The translations under genes and the position numbers were made by a program. Below are positions 8,076 to 16,644 of a stretch of DNA of 63,932 nt, piece by piece. The stretch is from UMGS687 sp964383665 (GTDB lineage Bacteria; Bacillota; Clostridia; Christensenellales; UBA1242). The notes beneath the pieces were generated by a model. The model worked only from the letters and a program-made list of their open reading frames with translations. It searched no databases and was not told the DNA's origin. The stretch covers positions 1 to 63,932 of the forward strand of contig CAYLHO010000004.1 in assembly GCA_964383665.1 (NCBI GenBank), read 5' to 3'. Each line of letters opens with the position of its first letter. The stretch's first letter is position 1.

Positions 8076-9182
8076 TTAATTTTTTCGATTTTTTAAATCG
8101 TAAACTTCATTTGCATTAATAAGACGAGAAAGTTCTTTTTCTCTGTGTTTAAGAGTGAACCCATCAAGGGGAGTTCGATCCATAAAAAGTGACTGAAAAT
8201 TTGAATTGTTATATGGCAAATGTGAGAAAAACGGATTAATTCCAACGCCGCAAAAAAGTTCAAAACCGTTTTCAACCAAAAGCCTGTGCTTTTCGGAAAT
8301 TGATTTGTCCTCATTTTCAAGTTCCCATTCGCCATATGGGTAAACATAAATTTTTGTTTCCCCAATTATTGGTTCAACTTGTTCTTTCCAGTTTTTAATT
8401 TCCTCTTCAAATTCCTCAAAAGAAATTTCTTTCATGTGGTAGTGTCCAAAAGAATGACAGGCAAAATTCCAACCCTTTTCTTTAAGTTTTTCAACAACAA
8501 TTTTTGCGCGGTTAATTTCTTGTTTGCGATTTGTTGTGTTTAAATCGCTTGTTCGATATCCCAAAATTCCGTCGAAACCGGTTAAACAAATTGTTCCTCT
8601 TGCGCCGTCAATTGAAAAATCGGGGTGAGTTTTAATAAATTCCTCCAAAATTGGGATAAATTCATTTTCCTTTGAAATTTCAGTTATTGGTTTAAGTCCC
8701 CAAGTTATTTCTGTTTCTGATGCAAGTTCGCCAGAGGAATCGACGATGATTTTGTCAACCATTCCAAGTTTTGCCTTTTTCTCATCGTAAACAACATCAT
8801 CGAAACTTAACACAATTGGCTTTTTCCCGCTTGGAACTTGAATTTTCGATTTAACAATTTTTCCATCCTTTTCCTCAAAAAGTTTGTTAATGTCAATTAA
8901 TGCATAGTTGTTGCTGTAAAGTTGGCTTAAAATTTTTTTAAATTCGTTTGGAGTAAGACAATTTTGTTCATATGTTTCTTTAAGCGGGTTCTCATCTGAA
9001 AGGGCAAGAGAAGGATAGGCAAGAAGGCAGTGGGTGAAGGCGTGTTCAACGGTTTCGCTGTATTCAACCTTGTTAACGGAAATGTTGTCAACCCCAGAAG
9101 ATGATGACGAAAAAGTTATTGGCAAAGCAAAAATTGCTCCAATAACACTAAAAAAACATACTAAAATTATGAACTTTTTCAC
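8076..9182 (-). CDS. secreted polysaccharide deacetylase-like protein
   Basis: A 368-residue protein with an N-terminal signal peptide (KKF then a hydrophobic run to about residue 22). The NodB-like domain shows the metal-site aspartates in LSFDDVVYDEKK (about 127) and a histidine pair in CHSFGHYH (about 258-265), plus a YPYGEW loop. These fit the carbohydrate esterase 4 fold, although the motifs differ from classic peptidoglycan deacetylases. The start is GTG 9182: CATACT lies 6 bases upstream and no ribosome-binding site is visible. A perfect 14-base inverted repeat straddles the start codon (see the regulatory entry). Confidence 0.85.
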   Translation of the reverse strand: MKKFIILVCFFSVIGAIFALPITFSSSSSGVDNISVNKVEYSETVEHAFTHCLLAYPSLALSDENPLKETYEQNCLTPNEFKKILSQLYSNNYALIDINKLFEEKDGKIVKSKIQVPSGKKPIVLSFDDVVYDEKKAKLGMVDKIIVDSSGELASETEITWGLKPITEISKENEFIPILEEFIKTHPDFSIDGARGTICLTGFDGILGYRTSDLNTTNRKQEINRAKIVVEKLKEKGWNFACHSFGHYHMKEISFEEFEEEIKNWKEQVEPIIGETKIYVYPYGEWELENEDKSISEKHRLLVENGFELFCGVGINPFFSHLPYNNSNFQSLFMDRTPLDGFTLKHREKELSRLINANEVYDLKNRKN

Positions 9183-9198
9183 ATTTTTAGTATGTTTT
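9153..9198 (-). promoter_or_regulatory. inverted repeat around a start codon (candidate operator)
   Basis: AAAACATACTAAAA (9153-9166) and its exact complement (9185-9198) form a perfect 14-base inverted repeat with an 18-base spacer. The GTG start and the probable -10 (9189-9194) of the deacetylase lie inside it. It could bind a dimeric repressor, or fold in the mRNA and hide the start. Confidence 0.5.
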
Positions 9199-9223
9199 CT
9201 TTTTATTTATTTTATTTTAAATT

Positions 9224-10780
9224 TTAATAAGCAAACTCGTCAGGTTGTTTTTTCGCTTTTTTTGCTGCTTTTTCTTGTTGTTTGGTTCTTTTAACAACAT
9301 CTTTAACAACTTCGTTGAATGTTGCTTTTGCAATTGATGTTGGCGATTTGTTTTCGCCTTCTTGGTTGTTTGCCATTCTGAAAAGTTTTGGGACGCTTCG
9401 AGTTTCAAGGTTTCCGTTTGCTGCTTTTTCTTTAGCAAATTCAAACGTGTTTTTAAGCATTGCGTTAACTCTAATTGCAAATTCTTGAGAAATTTCATTT
9501 GATTTGTTTGCTGCTGTTTTAAGATTTTTTGTTGATCTTCCTTCGGCAGTTGCCTTTTCAACTTTTTTATTTAAAACAAATTCAATTATATTTGATGATT
9601 CGCTTTCAAAAAATTCCTCATATGACTTTTTGTTAGCAATTGATGCTTTCAATTTTCCTTCGTAAGCAAGAATGTTTCTTTGGAGAAGCATTGTTAATGC
9701 AAAACTTGCTTTAACTGCAGCTTTAACAGATGATTGTGTTTCCGCTTTTGAAACAGTTGTTTCTTCATCTTTTGCGTTTTCAACTCTTGTTGCAATTGCT
9801 TCAAAATTTCCTGCTTTATAGATTGCATCGAAAAGTGATGAAGGTTCTTCTTTATAAGTGAAATTCAAACTCTTAAGATATTTTGAAATTGAATTTTTTT
9901 CATAGCCAAGTTTTTCGCAAACGAAAACAATTGATTGCTCGGCAAGATTTGAAATTGACTTTGCAACATTGTTTCTTTTTCCGCTTAAAAGCGCCAATGT
10001 TTTGAAAAATTCAAATTTTAATGCATCGTCAAGTTTAATAACTTGTTTTTGATCCAATTCGTCGGAAAGAATTGTTGCTCTTGCAAGCCCAAGGGTTACA
10101 AGTTTTTCGGCTGTGAATTTAAAATTATTTTTGTCCTCATCATTAAGCGCAAGATAGGAGGGATCGTCGAAGGTCTTAAGTTTCTCGCCAACTCCAATTT
10201 TTGCAATGCAATTGAAAATTGCAGCAAAGCGATCATAATCGGAAGTTGTTAATTTGTTGCAATTAAGAATTATTGCGTCGCTTTTCTTGAATGCACTTTC
10301 TTTAACTTTTCCAATTTCATATGATGAAATTTGAGCAGCGTTTTCAACAACTTTAATTCCAAAAACATGGCTAATTGAGTCAACAAACTTTGGGAATCTT
10401 GAAGCGTTTTTAGGGAAAGAGCAGTTTTGTTCGGTTAAATTCCTTTTAAGTGGAATTGAAAGAACCGATGGATTAACTTGGAATTGGTTAACAATAAGGC
10501 TTGAAAACCCGTTTTCCGAATATGGCTTTAAATTGTTAAATTTGTTTCCGTTTCGTGCGGTAAGTTCCCATTGTTCTTTAGATTGAATTGTTCCAATTGA
10601 CGTTGGGTTCGACATGCTTTGCCCCATTTGAACCAACTCGCTAACAGATTTTTCGCTTTTGTTTTCAACAAAAATTCCAATGTTGTCGAGTTCCTGCCCA
10701 AGAGCATATTCAATGTCTAATCTTGTTTGTTCGGAAAGTGATTCCCATTTGCTTTGAGTTAAATTATGTTTTAATGACAT
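9224..10780 (-). CDS. uncharacterised 518-residue protein
   Basis: I do not recognise this family. It has no signal peptide or membrane helix. The first 120 residues are mixed; from about 140 on it is mostly helical with many Ala, Lys and Glu residues, and it ends in a basic Lys/Ala/Gln tail (KQQEKAAKKAKKQ). The start at 10780 is set by GGAGG 9 bases upstream; an ATG at 10801 would lie before that site. It may share a transcript with the deacetylase downstream (41-base gap). The basic tail recalls the one in the gene at 29874-31103, without other similarity. Confidence 0.8.
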   Translation of the reverse strand: MSLKHNLTQSKWESLSEQTRLDIEYALGQELDNIGIFVENKSEKSVSELVQMGQSMSNPTSIGTIQSKEQWELTARNGNKFNNLKPYSENGFSSLIVNQFQVNPSVLSIPLKRNLTEQNCSFPKNASRFPKFVDSISHVFGIKVVENAAQISSYEIGKVKESAFKKSDAIILNCNKLTTSDYDRFAAIFNCIAKIGVGEKLKTFDDPSYLALNDEDKNNFKFTAEKLVTLGLARATILSDELDQKQVIKLDDALKFEFFKTLALLSGKRNNVAKSISNLAEQSIVFVCEKLGYEKNSISKYLKSLNFTYKEEPSSLFDAIYKAGNFEAIATRVENAKDEETTVSKAETQSSVKAAVKASFALTMLLQRNILAYEGKLKASIANKKSYEEFFESESSNIIEFVLNKKVEKATAEGRSTKNLKTAANKSNEISQEFAIRVNAMLKNTFEFAKEKAANGNLETRSVPKLFRMANNQEGENKSPTSIAKATFNEVVKDVVKRTKQQEKAAKKAKKQPDEFAY

Positions 10781-10928
10781 ATTCTTACCTCCATATTTCA
10801 CGATATAATATCATATTTAAGAATTAAAATCAATAGTAATTTCTAAAAAAATGATGTTTTTGACTAAATATTTGCTTAAAATTATAAAAAGAGGTGACGC
10901 TTGAGGATTTGTTTTCATAAATAAAAAT

Positions 10929-11099
10929 ATGAAAAATTGTTCGCATGAAAAACTTGTTCTAATTGCAACACAAATTGCGCTTGAAATTTCCAAAGGGAAA
11001 AGTATTGCCGAACTTAACCTTATTAAAAGCGTTGTTAACCAAATTTCATGTGTTTTGCAAACTGTAATTTCTCAAAAAATTTCTGATGACAAAGATTAA
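10929..11099 (+). CDS. small 56-residue conserved-type protein
   Basis: The 56-residue product begins M-K-N-C-S-H-E-K-L-V and continues as two amphipathic helices. The pattern (K-N-C-x-H-E then a helix with A-L-E-I-S-K and a second helix beginning I-K-S-V-V) resembles small hypothetical proteins that I recall as common in Clostridia, but I cannot name the family with certainty. There is no ribosome-binding site close to the ATG; a CATAAA hexamer lies 7 bases upstream, so a leaderless start is possible. It ends at a shared terminator with polA. Confidence 0.65.
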   Translation: MKNCSHEKLVLIATQIALEISKGKSIAELNLIKSVVNQISCVLQTVISQKISDDKD

Positions 11100-11128
11100 A
11101 AAATGCAGCCAGATTGCTGCATTTTTTA
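11099..11128. terminator. bidirectional terminator
   Basis: AAATGCAGC pairs with GCTGCATTT and is flanked by A and T runs, between the 56-residue gene and polA. Confidence 0.85.
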
Positions 11129-13639
11129 TTTGCATTCATAAAGGTTCTTTCCGCTTGAAACTTCAACAGGAAGAGGAATTGAAAGAGAAATGACGCTTTC
11201 CATTTCGCGCTTGAGAATTTTCTCAACCTCTTTAACCTCGTTTGGAGGACAATCAACAATAAGTTCGTCGTGAATTTGAAGAACAAGTTTTGATGAGAGA
11301 TTTTCTTTTTCAAGGCAGTTGAAAACGTTGATCATTGCAAGTTTAATTATGTCGGACGCAGTTCCTTGGAGGGGCATGTTAATTGCAACTCTTTCTCCAA
11401 ATTTCCTAACAGCTCCATTTTCGGCTTTAAGTTCTGGGATTTGACGAATTCTTCCAAAAAGCGTTTTTGCAAAGCCGTCTTTTTTTGCTTTTTCAATTGA
11501 GCTTTGCATATATTGCTTAACTTGAGGGAATTGCTCGAAATATTTTTTAATATATTCGGCTGCTTTTTTAACAGAAGTTCCAATATTTTGCGAAAGGCCG
11601 TATTCGCTTATTCCATATATAATTCCAAAGTTAACACTTTTTGCAAGTCTACGTTGGGCAGGGGTTATTGAGGAAATTGGAATGCCAAAAATTTCGGAAG
11701 CAGTTCTTGCGTGGATATCCTCATTGTTCTTAAAAGCGTTAATCATTGTTTCGTCTTGACTGAAATGCGCCATAAGACGAAGTTCAATTTGATTGTAATC
11801 TGCAGAAACAACTTTCCCGTTTTCAAAGCGAGAAACAAAAACTTTTCTGAGTTTTTTTCCTTCTTCGTCGCGAATTGGAAGATTTTGAAGGTTTGGCTCG
11901 CTTGAGGAAAGTCTCCCAGTTGCGGTTAAGGTTTGATTGAAAATTGTTCGAATAAATCCATCATTCTGTTTTGCAATTTCGTAAAACGCCTCAACATAGG
12001 TTGAAAGAAGCTTTTGAATTTTTCGATATTTCAAAATTTCCGGAACAATTGGGTGTTGAAGTTCAATTTCTTGCAAAATTTCAACGCTTGTTGAGTTTTT
12101 CTTGTTGTTTTTTGCAATTAACCCAAGTTTATTAAACAAAATGTTTCCAAGTTGTTTTGGGGAGTTTATGTTAAAGCTTTCACCGGCAAAGCCAATAACC
12201 TTTTCTGTTATTTCTTCAAGTTCTGTTTCCAAGGAAAGTTTTAAATTAAGAAGTTCGTTTTCGTCAACCTTAAGCCCGTCTTTTTCCATTGAACAGAGAA
12301 CGGCTGTTAAAGGAATTTCAATTTCGTCATATAATTTCAAAAGAGAAAGCTGATTAAGTTCGTTTGAAAGCTCGCTTGAAAAGGCAAAATATGTTGGAAC
12401 GCTAATTTGATTCGTTTCTTTGCCTGAAACAAGATATTTTGCAATTGAAAGATCAAAAATTTTCCCGCATGGTTTAATTTTAAACTTTTCAAGAATGTGC
12501 ATATGTTTTTTAAGGTCGAAACATATTTTTTCAATTGAATTGTTTTCAAAAACATCTTTAAGTTTTGTTAAAGCATCGTCAACACTAATTGTATTTGCAA
12601 ACATCGAGATTTCTTGATTAAAAACAAAAAGTTTTTTTGAGTTATATGCAATCTTAAGTTCTTTTTGGAAATCGAAAGCAAACTTTTTTTCTTGGTTGAT
12701 TGAGGCTATAAGTGAGTTAAGATCCTCATTTGTTTCAATGCAGATTGTTTCAAAATTCTCTTCCAAATTTAAGTTTAGCGCGTCACTTGAAAAAAGTTCT
12801 TTTCTCTTAAGCAAACTTTTAAACTCATATTCCTCAAAAAATTTAAATGTTTGTTGAGAATATGGGAACTGATAGGTTAAATTTTCAAGAGAAACATCAA
12901 GCGAAACATCGCGCTTTATTGTTGCAAGTTTTTTTGAAATAAACGCTAAATCTTTGCTTTTTTCAAGTTTTTCACGCATTTTTGGCGAAAAATCGTTTAA
13001 ATTTTCATAAACACTTTCAAGCGTTCCATATTTTTTAATTAAATCAAACGCTCCCTTTTCGCCAATTCCAACAACTCCTGGAATGTTATCGGAAGTGTCG
13101 CCGCGAATTGACTTGAACTCGACAATTTGAGAAGGGGTGCAGCCAAATTTTTCCTCCAAATTATCTTTGGTTATAACATCAATTTCCGAAACACCTTTTT
13201 TTGGAAACCACATTATTGTTGAATCGTCAAGAAGTTGGAATAAATCACGGTCGCCCGAAAGAAGAACTTTTTTAACACCTTTAAGTTTGGAAATCGTTCC
13301 AATTATGTCGTCGGCTTCAATGTTTTCCTTTTCAAACCACGAAATTCCCATTGACGAAAGAAGATTTTTTAAAATTGGCATTTGGCATGCAAGTTCAGAC
13401 GGCATTCCTTTTCGAGTTGCCTTATAGTCCTCAAAGATTTCATTTCGGAAAGTTTTTTTGCCAAAGTCGAAAGCAACAGCAATGTATTTTGGCTTTAAAT
13501 CCAAAATTGCCTTGGTAAGCATGTTTGCAAAACCATAAACAGCATTTGAAAATTCTCCCTTACTGTTTGTAAGCAAAGGAAGGGCATAGAAAGAGCGGTT
13601 AATAATGCTGTTTCCATCGATAATTAATAGTTGTTCCAT
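11126..13639 (-). CDS. polA: DNA polymerase I
   Basis: An 837-residue family A polymerase for Okazaki fragment processing and repair synthesis. An N-terminal 5'-3' exonuclease domain covers about residues 1-290 (LIIDGNSIINRSFYAL, DRDLFQLL, GDTSDNIPGVVGIGEK). The middle domain reads FAFDFQ where proofreading enzymes have the D-x-E motif, so the 3'-5' exonuclease is probably dead, as in Bacillus. The polymerase domain has SADYNQIELR (motif A), RRLAKSVNFGIIYG (motif B) and LQIHDELIV (motif C). The start codon lies 6 bases after a perfect TATAAT with no ribosome-binding site, so it is probably leaderless. Confidence 0.97.
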   Translation of the reverse strand: MEQLLIIDGNSIINRSFYALPLLTNSKGEFSNAVYGFANMLTKAILDLKPKYIAVAFDFGKKTFRNEIFEDYKATRKGMPSELACQMPILKNLLSSMGISWFEKENIEADDIIGTISKLKGVKKVLLSGDRDLFQLLDDSTIMWFPKKGVSEIDVITKDNLEEKFGCTPSQIVEFKSIRGDTSDNIPGVVGIGEKGAFDLIKKYGTLESVYENLNDFSPKMREKLEKSKDLAFISKKLATIKRDVSLDVSLENLTYQFPYSQQTFKFFEEYEFKSLLKRKELFSSDALNLNLEENFETICIETNEDLNSLIASINQEKKFAFDFQKELKIAYNSKKLFVFNQEISMFANTISVDDALTKLKDVFENNSIEKICFDLKKHMHILEKFKIKPCGKIFDLSIAKYLVSGKETNQISVPTYFAFSSELSNELNQLSLLKLYDEIEIPLTAVLCSMEKDGLKVDENELLNLKLSLETELEEITEKVIGFAGESFNINSPKQLGNILFNKLGLIAKNNKKNSTSVEILQEIELQHPIVPEILKYRKIQKLLSTYVEAFYEIAKQNDGFIRTIFNQTLTATGRLSSSEPNLQNLPIRDEEGKKLRKVFVSRFENGKVVSADYNQIELRLMAHFSQDETMINAFKNNEDIHARTASEIFGIPISSITPAQRRLAKSVNFGIIYGISEYGLSQNIGTSVKKAAEYIKKYFEQFPQVKQYMQSSIEKAKKDGFAKTLFGRIRQIPELKAENGAVRKFGERVAINMPLQGTASDIIKLAMINVFNCLEKENLSSKLVLQIHDELIVDCPPNEVKEVEKILKREMESVISLSIPLPVEVSSGKNLYECK

Positions 13640-13651
13640 AAATATATTATA
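13640..13651 (-). promoter_or_regulatory. -10 element of polA, leaderless arrangement
   Basis: TATAAT (minus strand, 13646-13651) is followed by six bases and the polA ATG. The -35 is weak. No Shine-Dalgarno sequence is present. Confidence 0.65.
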
Positions 13652-13782
13652 TCCTACTTTTTTAAAAGTTCATAGCAATTTAAAAACCACAAAGTCTTTT
13701 TGTTTGACAACTTATTTAATTAATGTTATTTTAACTTTAGCATTTAAGTTGCTTTTTAGTTTAAAATTTTAAAGGAAAAAAT

Positions 13783-14166
13783 ATGAAAATAAGAATTTGG
13801 GAAATGATTGTTTTTAGTGTTCTTGCTGCTCTTGCAATTGCCTTTTCGCTTCTTCAAAAAGTTTGGACTGGTTTTTCATATTTTTCAACAGCAACTTTTC
13901 TTGCCTTCATGGGGCTCTTTGTTAACAACCGAATATATTACATTCGGCTGTTAAAAAAACAATATGACGAAGGATTAGAAACTTATTTTGTTGAACTTTA
14001 TAATCATGGGCTTATTTCCCGAGAACAATTTGAACAGGCCGATCCTCGAATTATTAAAGGATATTACAGGGACTATCGCCGAAGCCGAAACATGGCAATT
14101 CTGTTAATTGTTTTTGTTGCCCTTATAATTCTTTCGCTTGTTTTAACAGTTTTTAACATTTGGTAA
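13783..14166 (+). CDS. uncharacterised membrane protein, three helices
   Basis: A 127-residue protein with two N-terminal hydrophobic helices (about 9-27 and 33-47), a charged middle segment rich in Tyr and Arg (about 50-100), and a C-terminal helix (about 104-125). I do not recognise the family. AAGGAAA precedes the ATG. The HtrA gene follows 42 bases downstream on the same strand, so they may share a transcript. Confidence 0.75.
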   Translation: MKIRIWEMIVFSVLAALAIAFSLLQKVWTGFSYFSTATFLAFMGLFVNNRIYYIRLLKKQYDEGLETYFVELYNHGLISREQFEQADPRIIKGYYRDYRRSRNMAILLIVFVALIILSLVLTVFNIW

Positions 14167-14208
14167 TTAATTTTTAATAAAAAATTGAAAAATAAACAAA
14201 ATAACAAT

Positions 14209-15261
14209 ATGAAAAGAAATGTTTTCTCCTTATTGTTATTTTTTTTAATTGCTCTGGTTTTTCTTTGCGGGTGCTTTGGAAACTATAATGGGGTTAATGG
14301 AACGCCAGATGTTAACATTAACATGACCCCAAGGCAAATTTCCGTTTCAACTTCAACGAATTTTGAAGAAGTTGTTTCAAGCGTTGCTCCAGCGGTTGTT
14401 GGGATAAGCGCGGTTTACAGCGGAGTTGAAAGCGTTGGAAGCGGAGTTGCAGTTGCGAAAGGAGGATATGTTTTAACAAATAATCACGTTGTTGAGGATT
14501 CAACAGCAATAACCGTTTATTATGCAAACAAAACAAGCGGAAGAGCAAGCCTTGTTTGGAAAGATCCTGCAATGGATCTTGCAATAATTAAAACAACGGT
14601 TGACATGCCATACTTGGAAATGGGGAATTCAGGGCTTGTTAAAACCGGGGAAGAAGTTATTGCGATTGGAACTCCATTAACTCTTCAATTTAAGCACACC
14701 GTTACGAAGGGAATCATTTCTGCGATCAACAGAACAATTGAAATAGATAACGAAGATGGCTCAACAAGTTATCTTCAAAATTTGTTCCAACATGATGCAA
14801 GCATAAATCCGGGGAACAGCGGGGGGCCTCTTATAAACGCAAACGGACAAGTTATTGGAATTAACACGTTAAAAGTTTCAGAAGCAGAAGGAATTGGCTT
14901 TGCAATTCCAATTGACGTTGCGCTTCCTGTTGTTTCCCATGTTTTGGAAGATGGAACATATGAAACGCCGTATCTTGGAATGTTTGGTTTGGACAGTGAA
15001 ATTGCAATGTTCTATGGAAAAACTTTTAATAAAACAGGCGTTTATGTTGCAAGCGTTGACTCCAATGGACCAGTTGCAAAAGCAGGAATTGAGAAGGGAA
15101 ACATAATAACAAAACTTAATGATTTTGAAATTAAAACAATGTTAGATTTGCGAGCGGCAATATATAACTTTAAGGTTGGGAATAAGATTAAACTAACATT
15201 CATTCAAGATGGAATTGAGAAAACAGTTGACATAACTTTAACAAAGAAAAATTCAGCTTAA
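14209..15261 (+). CDS. HtrA/DegP-like lipoprotein serine protease with PDZ domain
   Basis: A 350-residue S1C protease for envelope protein quality control. The N terminus is a lipoprotein signal with lipobox LCGC (cysteine near residue 20), so the protein should be anchored on the outer face of the membrane. The triad is visible: His in LTNNHVV, Asp in DPAMDLAII and Ser in NPGNSGGPL. A single PDZ domain covers about residues 255-345. The ATG at 14209 is preferred over a TTG at 14185, because it gives a proper signal peptide. Confidence 0.93.
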   Translation: MKRNVFSLLLFFLIALVFLCGCFGNYNGVNGTPDVNINMTPRQISVSTSTNFEEVVSSVAPAVVGISAVYSGVESVGSGVAVAKGGYVLTNNHVVEDSTAITVYYANKTSGRASLVWKDPAMDLAIIKTTVDMPYLEMGNSGLVKTGEEVIAIGTPLTLQFKHTVTKGIISAINRTIEIDNEDGSTSYLQNLFQHDASINPGNSGGPLINANGQVIGINTLKVSEAEGIGFAIPIDVALPVVSHVLEDGTYETPYLGMFGLDSEIAMFYGKTFNKTGVYVASVDSNGPVAKAGIEKGNIITKLNDFEIKTMLDLRAAIYNFKVGNKIKLTFIQDGIEKTVDITLTKKNSA

Positions 15262-15270
15262 AATTTAACA

Positions 15271-15311
15271 AAAAACATGTTTCAGGGATCGCGCCCGAAA
15301 CATGTTTTTTT
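15271..15311 (+). terminator. terminator of the HtrA gene
   Basis: AAAACATGTTTC pairs with GAAACATGTTTT, followed by a T run. Confidence 0.88.
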
Positions 15312-15395
15312 AAATTCGTGCTTTAAGTTTTGAATCTTGAAGTATGGTTTTGCGCATTTTTCTTGGGAGAGGAAATTACGCAATTAAGTTATGTA

Positions 15396-15593
15396 TTAGT
15401 TTCTGTTTCCGCATGTGTTGCCGTTGTTGCAAAGGCAAGATAAGAGAAGAATCCAAATTAAGCAGTCGCATCCGTTTCCGCCAAACCCTTCGCTGTTTCC
15501 GCAGCCAAATGCCGACAAAAGTAAAAGTAAGATGATAAGTGAGCAGTAGTCGCATCCGTTTCCGCCAAAGCCAAATCCGTTGAAGAAATTCAT
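15396..15593 (-). CDS. small Gly/Cys-rich hydrophobic protein with an internal repeat
   Basis: A 65-residue protein with two copies of a unit: FGGNGCD followed by Cys and a hydrophobic stretch rich in Ile and Leu (about residues 8-27 and 36-52), then a Cys/Asn/Gly tail ending CGNRN. The start at 15593 is set by AAGGAGG about 10 bases upstream. The function is unknown. The glycine- and cysteine-rich repeats resemble small structural proteins of spore-forming Clostridia, but that is only a stylistic likeness. Confidence 0.75.
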   Translation of the reverse strand: MNFFNGFGFGGNGCDYCSLIILLLLLSAFGCGNSEGFGGNGCDCLIWILLLSCLCNNGNTCGNRN

Positions 15594-15862
15594 GATATGT
15601 ACCTCCTTAAAAATTTTCATATGTATCGTTTTATCTTTTGTGCTTTAAGGATTTTTTCTTTTGTCCTTACTTCATACTACTCAACAGAATTTTTAAATGT
15701 TACAAATTTTTAAAGAAAATTCATAAAGGGCAAAAAACAAAAATATATTTAAAATAAGCAAAAAGGCAAATTCGACAAATTATTTGCTTATTTGCTTTAA
15801 TTCATCACATTTAACCTTGGCGCATTTTCCTGCGCTTTGGTATTGTTAAAAGCGAGGAGAAA

Positions 15863-16630
15863 ATGCATTTCTATGTTGTCAAATCAAAAACTCTAGCAAT
15901 TTGTTTGGTTGTTATAATTGTTTCAATTTTGCTTGCCGTCAGCATCGACGGAGTTAGCGCAGCGCAGGTATATTTTGGCTATGCCAACAGGAAAGTTCCG
16001 GTTTACTATGTTCAAACCGAGGAAAAACGCGTTGCAATAAGTTTTGATGCGGCTTGGGGAGCAGATAAAACACAAGGAATCATGGATATACTTACCGAAT
16101 ATGGAGCAAGCGGAACATTTTTCCTTGTTGGGTTTTGGACGGATAAATACGCCGATATGGTTAAGAAAATTGATGAAGGCGGGTTTGAAATTGGAACTCA
16201 TTCCAACACGCACCCCGACATGACAAAACTTTCTTCCGAAGCAATTAAGAACGAACTTGAATCGTCAATTAAACTCATAACCGACATAACCGGAAAGGAA
16301 GTTAAACTCTTTCGTCCGCCATATGGCGCATATAACAACACGCTTTTGAATGTTGCCGATGAAATGGGGTTGATTTCAATTCAGTGGGACGTTGACACTC
16401 TTGATTGGAAAGGACTTTCGGGCGAGGAAATTTGCAATAGGGTTTTAAATAATGTTCGCCCAGGAAGCATAATTCTTTGCCACAACAACTCCGATCATAT
16501 TCTCGACGCGCTGCCGCTTGTTCTTGATCGGCTTCAAAAACAGGGTTACACGGTTGGAAGTGTTGGGGAGCTTGTTATGAAAGAGAATTATGAAATTGAC
16601 AGAAACGGAATGCAAAAAGCCCTTGCATAA
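15863..16630 (+). CDS. PdaB-like polysaccharide deacetylase
   Basis: A 255-residue NodB-domain enzyme with one N-terminal membrane anchor (about 10-30). The carbohydrate esterase 4 motifs are clear: SFDAAWGAD (motif 1, residues about 60-68), THSNTHPDM (motif 2, metal-binding His pair) and RPPYGAYN (motif 3), then HNNSDH. The AWG form of motif 1 and the short length match the PdaB group, which in Bacillus acts in spore formation. It suggests a spore-forming ancestry; it does not prove sporulation. A GAGGAG site precedes the ATG. Confidence 0.9.
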   Translation: MHFYVVKSKTLAICLVVIIVSILLAVSIDGVSAAQVYFGYANRKVPVYYVQTEEKRVAISFDAAWGADKTQGIMDILTEYGASGTFFLVGFWTDKYADMVKKIDEGGFEIGTHSNTHPDMTKLSSEAIKNELESSIKLITDITGKEVKLFRPPYGAYNNTLLNVADEMGLISIQWDVDTLDWKGLSGEEICNRVLNNVRPGSIILCHNNSDHILDALPLVLDRLQKQGYTVGSVGELVMKENYEIDRNGMQKALA

Positions 16631-16644
16631 TTGAGGAGAATAAT

